A DNA stretch of 11,321 nt. Source: Bacillota bacterium. GTDB taxonomy: Bacteria; Bacillota; Negativicutes; Sporomusales; UBA7701. Below the pieces are notes generated by a model. That model searched no databases, had not been told where the DNA came from, and saw only the letters and a program-made list of their open reading frames with translations. Position numbers and translations under genes: made by a program. Shown here piece by piece: positions 6,514 to 11,321 of this stretch; within the stretch, counting starts at the first letter, position 1; every line of letters starts with the position of its first letter. The stretch spans positions 1 to 11,321 of the forward strand of contig JAEZLU010000040.1 of assembly GCA_023415075.1 (NCBI GenBank), in the 5' to 3' direction.

Positions 6514-7370
6514 AGTACGCAGCACTCCCAGCGGCGGACGATGGCCAGACCGAGCTTCTCGGCCTCACGAAGGGCCGCCGGCGCCGGGTTGACGATGGCG
6601 TTGACGCCGAGGCGCACCGCCCAGCTGTCGATTTCCTCACGGTAGCGGCCGCCCGGCCGCATGCAGCCGAGCTGGATGGGCACGGCCGGGAACATGGTGC
6701 GGGCAGCGGCCAGCAACTCGGCTGTATCGGCTACGGCCGGCGGCTGGCGGTCGGCGAAACGGGTACCCCGGGTAGGGGTGAAAATGATGAAGGTCAGGCT
6801 GTCGGCGCCCAGTTCTTTCAGAAGGTCGAGCGCCCGGTATTCGCCGCGGATGGCGCCGCCGTGAAGGCCGACGCAGATGTGGGGCACGACGCGGCAGTGC
6901 TCGCGCAGCCTGGCGTAGCAGGCGGCGTAGTCGGCGACCGTGCGGTCGAGGCCGAGGACTTCGCCGATGGTAGCATCATCGCCGACCAGGTCGAAGGAGA
7001 CGGTGTCGGCCAGGCGGGCGATGGCCGGCAGGTCGGCATCGTCGACCAGACCGGTGTGCAGGTTGAAGCGGCGGCCACCCTTGAGGTCGGCCAGGCGGCC
7101 GGCGTGCTCGCTTATCGGCACCCGGCCGCCATGGTCGCAGCCGCCGCTTATCAGGCAGCTGGGGCCGAGGTCGTCGCCGTCGGCAAGGGTCGCCAACGGT
7201 TTCATGGCTTTCAGGTAATGGCCGCCGCAGTGGGCGCAGCCTAAAGCGCAGTCCGGGCCGGTAAGGCTGATGGCCTGGGTACGGCTGGGGTGGACGGCCG
7301 CCAGTTCGGGCGGGAAATGGCGCTCACGGGCAGCCCATGCCTCAGCGGCCAGCGCCCTCAGCGACTCCAC
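6510..7370 (-). CDS. Radical SAM protein, probable first component of a LipS1/LipS2-type lipoyl synthase
   Basis: This is a 286-residue radical SAM enzyme. CALGCAHC (CxxxCxxC) supplies Cys41, Cys45 and Cys48 for the SAM-binding 4Fe-4S cluster. It is followed by CGGHYLK, by Cys72, and by ISGGCDHGG with Cys78. FTPTRGTRFADRQPP spans 197-211, GCMRPGG contains Cys236, and the chain ends in ECCVL with adjacent Cys283 and Cys284. The non-SAM cysteines are candidates for an auxiliary sulfur-donating cluster. The frame has no usable ATG before the cluster motif. The most sensible start is GTG at 7370, giving an N-terminus VESLRALAAEAW and a 13-base overlap with gcvPB; no clear ribosome binding site precedes it, so translation is probably coupled. 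Context (gcvTHP upstream, second radical SAM and LipM-like genes downstream) argues for lipoyl assembly on GcvH. Radical SAM membership is certain; the lipoyl synthase role is inferred from context and resemblance. Confidence 0.83.
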   Translation of the reverse strand: MESLRALAAEAWAARERHFPPELAAVHPSRTQAISLTGPDCALGCAHCGGHYLKAMKPLATLADGDDLGPSCLISGGCDHGGRVPISEHAGRLADLKGGRRFNLHTGLVDDADLPAIARLADTVSFDLVGDDATIGEVLGLDRTVADYAACYARLREHCRVVPHICVGLHGGAIRGEYRALDLLKELGADSLTFIIFTPTRGTRFADRQPPAVADTAELLAAARTMFPAVPIQLGCMRPGGRYREEIDSWAVRLGVNAIVNPAPAALREAEKLGLAIVRRWECCVL

Positions 7371-8809
7371 CGCACCACCGGTTTGCGGGCGGCCGTCGCT
7401 TCGTCCAGCCGGCCGACGACGGTGCTGAAGGGGGCGCCTTTTACTTTGTCGGGCTCGCTCGCGGCCTCGTCGGCGATCTTGAGCATGGCCTCGACAAAAC
7501 CGTCGAGCGTCTCTTTGCTCTCGGTTTCGGTGGGCTCGATCATCAGGGCCTCTTCGACGATGAGCGGGAAGTAGATGGTCGGCGGATGATAGCCGTAGTC
7601 GAGCAGCCGCTTGGCGATGTCGAGGGTGCGGACGCCGGATGGTTTCTGACGCTTGGAGGTGAGAACGCATTCGTGCATGCAGAAACGGTCGAAGGGGTAG
7701 TCGTATTTTCCCTTCAGCCGGCTGAGGATGTAGTTGGCGCTGAGAACGGCGTCCTCGCTGGCCTGGCGCAGGCCGTCCGGCCCCATGGCCCGGATGTAGG
7801 CGTAGGCGCGGACGATAACGCCGAAGTTGCCGTTGAAGGCGTGGACTTTGCCGATCGACAGCGGCCGGTCGCTGTCCAGGCGGTAACGGTCGCCCTCGTA
7901 GACGACAACCGGCGCCGGCAGGAAGGGCGCGAGGGCCTTCTTGACGCCGACCGGCCCGGAACCGGGGCCGCCGCCGCCATGGGGGGTGGCGAAGGTTTTG
8001 TGGAGGTTGAAATGGACGACGTCGAAGCCCATGTCGCCCGGGCGGGTAAGGCCCATGATGGCGTTGGCGTTGGCACCGTCGTAGTACAGCAGGCCGCCGG
8101 CGGCGTGGACGATGCGGGCGATTTCCTCGATGTTGGTTTCGAACAGGCCGAGGGTGCTGGGGTTGGTCAGCATGAGGGCGGCGGTATCGGCACCGACCGC
8201 GGCTTTAAGGGCATCGAGGTCGACGGCGCCGTCGGCGTGGGACTTGATCTCGACGATTTCCAGACCGCAGACGGCGGCGCTGGCCGGGTTGGTGCCGTGG
8301 GCTGAGTCAGGGACGATTACCTTGGTGCGGTTTTCACCCCGCTGACGGTGGTAGGCCCGGATGAGCTTGAGGCCGGTGAGTTCGCCGTGAGCCCCGGCTA
8401 CCGGCTGGAGGCTGACGGCGTCCATGCCGGCGATCTCGGCCAGATAGTCCTGCATTTCACCGAGAATCTGCAGCGCTCCCTGGGCGGTGTCTTCAGCCTG
8501 CAGGGGGTGGATGTGGGCGAAGCCGTCGTAGCGGCAGGCGTCCTCGTTGATTTTCGGATTGTATTTCATGGTGCAGGAACCCAGGGGGTAAAAGCCGCTG
8601 TCGACGCCGAAGTTGCGGCGGGACAGGCCGGTATAGTGGCGGACGAGTTCGACCTGGCTGACGGTCGGCAGGGCGGCGTCCTCCCGGCGGCGGAACTTGG
8701 CCGGCAGGAGGTCGGCGGCGGCCGGCGCCGGCACGTCGCAGGCCGGCAGGTCGATGGCCCGGCGGCCGCTCTGGCCGATTTCGAAGATGAGCGGCTGGGA
8801 CTTTCTCAT
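7358..8809 (-). CDS. gcvPB: Glycine decarboxylase (P-protein) subunit 2
   Basis: This is the PLP-binding half of the two-subunit glycine dehydrogenase (decarboxylating). It decarboxylates glycine and moves the aminomethyl group to the lipoyl arm of GcvH. It has 483 residues, normal for GcvPB. The PLP lysine is Lys271 in NLHKTFATPHGGGGPG. Other signatures are FYPLGSCTMKYNPK (73-86), DSAHGTNPAS (168-177) and YYDGANANAI (242-251). The ATG at 8809 overlaps the gcvPA stop as ATGA and has TGGAGG 8 bases upstream; the same open frame reaches 9031, but that would overlap gcvPA by more than 200 bases without reason. The end overlaps the following radical SAM gene by 13 bases. Partner of GcvPA, with which it forms a heterotetramer in related organisms. 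Confidence 0.97.
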   Translation of the reverse strand: MRKSQPLIFEIGQSGRRAIDLPACDVPAPAAADLLPAKFRRREDAALPTVSQVELVRHYTGLSRRNFGVDSGFYPLGSCTMKYNPKINEDACRYDGFAHIHPLQAEDTAQGALQILGEMQDYLAEIAGMDAVSLQPVAGAHGELTGLKLIRAYHRQRGENRTKVIVPDSAHGTNPASAAVCGLEIVEIKSHADGAVDLDALKAAVGADTAALMLTNPSTLGLFETNIEEIARIVHAAGGLLYYDGANANAIMGLTRPGDMGFDVVHFNLHKTFATPHGGGGPGSGPVGVKKALAPFLPAPVVVYEGDRYRLDSDRPLSIGKVHAFNGNFGVIVRAYAYIRAMGPDGLRQASEDAVLSANYILSRLKGKYDYPFDRFCMHECVLTSKRQKPSGVRTLDIAKRLLDYGYHPPTIYFPLIVEEALMIEPTETESKETLDGFVEAMLKIADEAASEPDKVKGAPFSTVVGRLDEATAARKPVVRWSR

Positions 8810-10149
8810 GATACCGCCTCCATTCCTTTGACCAGGCGGTCGATTTCTTCTTTGGTGCGTTTCTCGGTGACGGCGATGAGCAGGCAGCCGTCCAGTTCGG
8901 GGTAGTGAGGCCCGAGGTCGAGGCCGCCGATGATTTTGTCGGCCAGCAGGGCCTGGTTGACGACCGACGCCGGCGCCGGCGGCCGGACGACGAATTCCTT
9001 GAAGAAGGGAGCGGCAAAGACCGGCCGGCACTTGCCGCCCACCAGGGCGTCGTAGGCGTAATGGGCCTTGCGCAGGCAGAGTTCGGCCACCTGGCGGAAG
9101 CCCTCGGGGCCGACGGCGCTGAGGTAGACCGCGGCAGCCAGGGCGCAGAGGGCTTCGTTGGAGCAGATGTTGGAGTTGGCCTTTTCGCGGCGGATGTGCT
9201 GCTCGCGGGCCTGCAGGGTAAGAACGAAGCCGCCGGTGCCTTCAAAGTCGGCCGTCCGGCCGACGATGCGGCCGGGCATCTTGCGCATGAGCTTCTCGCC
9301 GGCGGCGAAGAAGCCGAGATAGGGTCCGCCGAAGGAGACCGGCAGGCCGAGCGGCTGGCCTTCGCCGACGACGATGTCGGCGCCGAGCAGACCGGGGGCC
9401 TCGAGGATTCCGAGGGAAATGGGGTCGACGGCGGCCACTAAGAGGGCGCCTTGCCTGTGGGCCAGGTCGGCGGCGGCCTGCAGGTCCTCAAGGCAGCCGA
9501 AGAAGTTTGGCGTCTGGACGATAACGGCGGCGGTGGCCGGAGTAACCAGCCTTTCCAGGGCGGCCAGGTCGGTAACGCCGCCCTCAAAGCCGGCTTCGGT
9601 TATCCGGTAGTCGCGGTCGATGCCGTAGGTGGCGAGGACAGCCCGGTAGCCGGGGTGAACGGTGCGGCCGACGACGATTTCGCTGCGGCCGGTGGCGCCG
9701 CAGGCCATCATGGCGGCCTCGGCCAGGGCGGTGCCGCCGTCGTACAGCGAGGCATTGGCGACGTCAAGGCCGGTAATGGCGCAGATCATGCTCTGGTATT
9801 CCCAGAGGGCCTGCAGGTAACCCTGGGCAATCTCGGGCTGGTACTGGGTGTAGGCGGTGTAGAACTCGGAGCGGCCGATGATGTGGTCGACGACGCTCGG
9901 CTGGTAGTGGTCATAGGCGCCAGCCCCCAAAAAGCAGGCGTAGTCGGCGAAGCTGGCGTTTTTCTTGGCCAGCGCCTGCAGGTGGCGGACCAGGTCGGGC
10001 TCGGCCAGGGCTTCCGGCAGGTCGAGCCGGCCGGCCAGGCGGAGCCCCGAGGGGATGTCGGCAAACAGTTCCTGCGTGGCGCCAGCCCCAATGGCGGCCA
10101 GCATGGCCTGCCGGTCGGCGGCGGTCAGGGGCAGGTAACTTGGGGCCAT
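8806..10149 (-). CDS. gcvPA: Glycine decarboxylase (P-protein) subunit 1
   Basis: This is the first half of the split P-protein of the glycine cleavage system, 447 residues, the usual GcvPA size. It has the PLP-enzyme fold but not the cofactor lysine, and pairs with GcvPB. Recognisable blocks are FLGAGAYDHYQPSVVDHIIG near residue 70, the following EFYTAYTQYQPEIAQG, YDGGTALAEA, and VGEGQPLGLPVSFGGPYLGF. The start is ATG 10149, one base after the gcvH stop, because MAPSYLPLTAADR gives the normal N-terminus. The frame is open to 10215, but the extra 22 codons would lie inside gcvH. A purine-rich AAGGGGG lies upstream of the ATG. The split PA/PB arrangement is typical of Bacillota, archaea and thermophiles, whereas proteobacteria and eukaryotes use a fused P-protein. 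Confidence 0.97.
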   Translation of the reverse strand: MAPSYLPLTAADRQAMLAAIGAGATQELFADIPSGLRLAGRLDLPEALAEPDLVRHLQALAKKNASFADYACFLGAGAYDHYQPSVVDHIIGRSEFYTAYTQYQPEIAQGYLQALWEYQSMICAITGLDVANASLYDGGTALAEAAMMACGATGRSEIVVGRTVHPGYRAVLATYGIDRDYRITEAGFEGGVTDLAALERLVTPATAAVIVQTPNFFGCLEDLQAAADLAHRQGALLVAAVDPISLGILEAPGLLGADIVVGEGQPLGLPVSFGGPYLGFFAAGEKLMRKMPGRIVGRTADFEGTGGFVLTLQAREQHIRREKANSNICSNEALCALAAAVYLSAVGPEGFRQVAELCLRKAHYAYDALVGGKCRPVFAAPFFKEFVVRPPAPASVVNQALLADKIIGGLDLGPHYPELDGCLLIAVTEKRTKEEIDRLVKGMEAVS

Positions 10150-10150
10150 G

Positions 10151-10540
10151 TTAGTGGCCCCCTTCGGCCGTGAACTTTTCGTAGGCGGCGGCGTCGAGGA
10201 GGGCGGCCAGTTCACCCGGGTCGGCCAGCTCGATGACGGCGATCCAGCCGTCGCCGTAAGGGTCGCTGTTGACGGTTTCCGGGGTGTCGGTCAGGGCGTC
10301 GTTGACGGCGACGATCTTGCCGCTGACCGGGGCGTAGATGTCGGAAACCGCTTTGACCGACTCGACGACCGAGAAGGTCTTGCCGGCGGCGACGGCGGCG
10401 CCGACGGCCGGAATCTCGACGAAGACTACGTCGCCGAGCTGGCTCTGGGCGAAGTCGGTGATACCGACGGTGGCCCGGTTGCCTTCGACCTTAACCCATT
10501 CGTGCTCTTGGGAGTACTTGAGGTCGGGTAGAATTTTCAT
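10151..10540 (-). CDS. gcvH: Glycine cleavage system H protein (lipoyl carrier)
   Basis: This is the lipoylated shuttle protein of the glycine cleavage system. It carries the aminomethyl group from P-protein to T-protein and is reoxidised by L-protein. It has 129 residues, normal for the family. The lipoyl-attachment lysine is Lys63 within VESVKAVSDIYAPVSG; the N-terminal YSQEHEWVK and the NSDPYGDGW segments are also diagnostic. The ATG at 10540 overlaps the gcvT stop as ATGA and is preceded by GAGGGG. It is the expected substrate of the LipM-like transferase and the radical SAM pair encoded about 3 kb downstream in the same operon. No dihydrolipoamide dehydrogenase (L-protein) is present in the window. 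Confidence 0.98.
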   Translation of the reverse strand: MKILPDLKYSQEHEWVKVEGNRATVGITDFAQSQLGDVVFVEIPAVGAAVAAGKTFSVVESVKAVSDIYAPVSGKIVAVNDALTDTPETVNSDPYGDGWIAVIELADPGELAALLDAAAYEKFTAEGGH

Positions 10541-11321
10541 GCTTTTTTCCCCTCTCGCTTGTAAAATGGTTTGGCTATTACCTGAGCGGCGGCATTTTTG
10601 CCGCGGATTTCGATTTCCAGAGGCTGGCCGACGACGGCAAACCCGGCCTCGATGATGGCCATGCCGATGTTCTTCTCAAGGCTGGGCGCGAAGGTGCCGC
10701 TGGTGACGGCGCCGATGGGCCGGCCGGCGGCCAGTACCGGGTACTCAGCCCGGGCCACGCCGCGGTCCATCATGGCAAAGCCGCAGAGTTTGCGGCTGAC
10801 ACCCTGCCGCTGCTGCTCGGCCAGTACGTCGCGGCCGTTGAAGTCGCCTTTCTCCAGGTGGATGAAGCGGCCGAGGCCGGCCTCAAGCGGCGAGGTGGCC
10901 GGCGAAAGTTCGTGGCCGTAAAGAGGCAGGCCGGCTTCGAGGCGCAGGGTGTCGCGGCAGCCCAGGCCAGCCGGTTGCAGGCCGTATTCTTCGCCGGCGG
11001 CCATTATCGCTTCCCACAACGGGGCGGCGTCGGCCGGCCGGCAATAAATTTCGAAACCGTCTTCGCCGGTATAGCCGGTGCGAGACACCAGGCACTGGCG
11101 GCCGGCAACGTCGACGGCCGGGGCGAACCAGTAGTAGGCTATTGTTGCCAGGGGATAGGCGGTGAGTTTACCGAGGATGGCCTGGGCCTGCGGACCCTGG
11201 AGGGCCAATTCGGCCGTGTCGTCCGAGATGTTGGTCAGCCGGACGTCGAAGCCGGCGGCGGTTTGCCGCATCCAGTCGTAGTCTTTGTCGATGTTGGCGG
11301 CGTTGATGACCAGCAAGTATT
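10537..11321 (-). CDS. gcvT: Glycine cleavage system T protein, aminomethyltransferase (5' end outside window)
   Basis: This is the C-terminal ~260 residues of aminomethyltransferase, which transfers the methylene group from aminomethyl-lipoyl-GcvH to tetrahydrofolate and releases ammonia. The frame is open through the right edge; the first visible codons read YLLVINAANIDKDYDW, a family block that normally lies about 100 residues in, so roughly the first quarter of the gene is missing. Diagnostic segments are SRTGYTGEDGFEIY, GCRDTLRLEAGLPLYGHEL, TSGTFAPSLEKNIGMA and the terminal FYKR. The TTG at 11316 is not a real start. Its stop overlaps the gcvH ATG as ATGA. A glycine riboswitch or promoter would lie upstream of this gene, beyond the window, and cannot be assessed. 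Confidence 0.96.
   Translation of the reverse strand, partial: YLLVINAANIDKDYDWMRQTAAGFDVRLTNISDDTAELALQGPQAQAILGKLTAYPLATIAYYWFAPAVDVAGRQCLVSRTGYTGEDGFEIYCRPADAAPLWEAIMAAGEEYGLQPAGLGCRDTLRLEAGLPLYGHELSPATSPLEAGLGRFIHLEKGDFNGRDVLAEQQRQGVSRKLCGFAMMDRGVARAEYPVLAAGRPIGAVTSGTFAPSLEKNIGMAIIEAGFAVVGQPLEIEIRGKNAAAQVIAKPFYKREGKKA

Noticed and set aside
7371..7670. Extension of the first radical SAM gene to an ATG at 7670
   Set aside because: The added 100 residues are arginine-rich shadow translation of gcvPB and lack resemblance to the family.
8810..9031. gcvPB beginning at 9031
   Set aside because: This would overlap gcvPA by over 200 bases; ATG 8809 with TGGAGG upstream gives the standard GcvPB start.
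11200..11321. Glycine riboswitch controlling the gcv operon
   Set aside because: The right edge is still inside gcvT coding sequence; the leader is outside the window, so nothing can be claimed.

Overview
Every gene I can support in this 11.3 kb window lies on the minus strand, so the biological reading order runs from the right edge (11321) to the left edge (1). The DNA is visibly GC-rich. Genes are tightly packed, often with ATGA-type or longer overlaps, and most starts have a good GGAGG-like ribosome binding site. A two-subunit glycine decarboxylase (GcvPA + GcvPB), a LipM-type octanoyltransferase and a two-gene GlcD/GlcF oxidase suggest an anaerobic Bacillota, perhaps a GC-rich Negativicutes or acetogen-like Clostridia. 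The phylum-level guess is moderately secure; anything finer is not.

Region 1 (11321 to about 4683) is a glycine cleavage operon: gcvT (5' end outside the window), gcvH, gcvPA, gcvPB, two consecutive radical SAM genes, and a lipoate/octanoate transferase gene resembling lipM. A rho-independent terminator directly follows the last gene. The three distal genes look like a complete on-site lipoylation module for GcvH. The LipM-like enzyme would load octanoate on GcvH Lys63, and the two radical SAM proteins would insert the two sulfurs. They resemble the split LipS1/LipS2 lipoyl synthase rather than single-chain LipA. This is the most interesting part of the window.

Region 2 (4603 to the left edge) is a second, separately terminated group: a HAD phosphatase of the phosphoglycolate phosphatase/PpaX/nucleotidase type, an NCS2-family (uracil/xanthine-type) permease with altered key residues, a GlcD-like FAD oxidase, and a GlcF-like iron-sulfur protein cut by the left edge. 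A possible link between the regions is phosphoglycolate to glycolate (phosphatase), glycolate to glyoxylate (GlcDF), glyoxylate to glycine by a transaminase not seen here, and glycine to methylene-THF + CO2 + NH3 (glycine cleavage). The real substrates of region 2 are not settled by sequence alone.

I found no tRNA, rRNA, CRISPR array, insertion sequence or phage gene. The only non-coding stretch above 100 bases is 4604-4738. Long open frames on the plus strand are GC-driven shadows.
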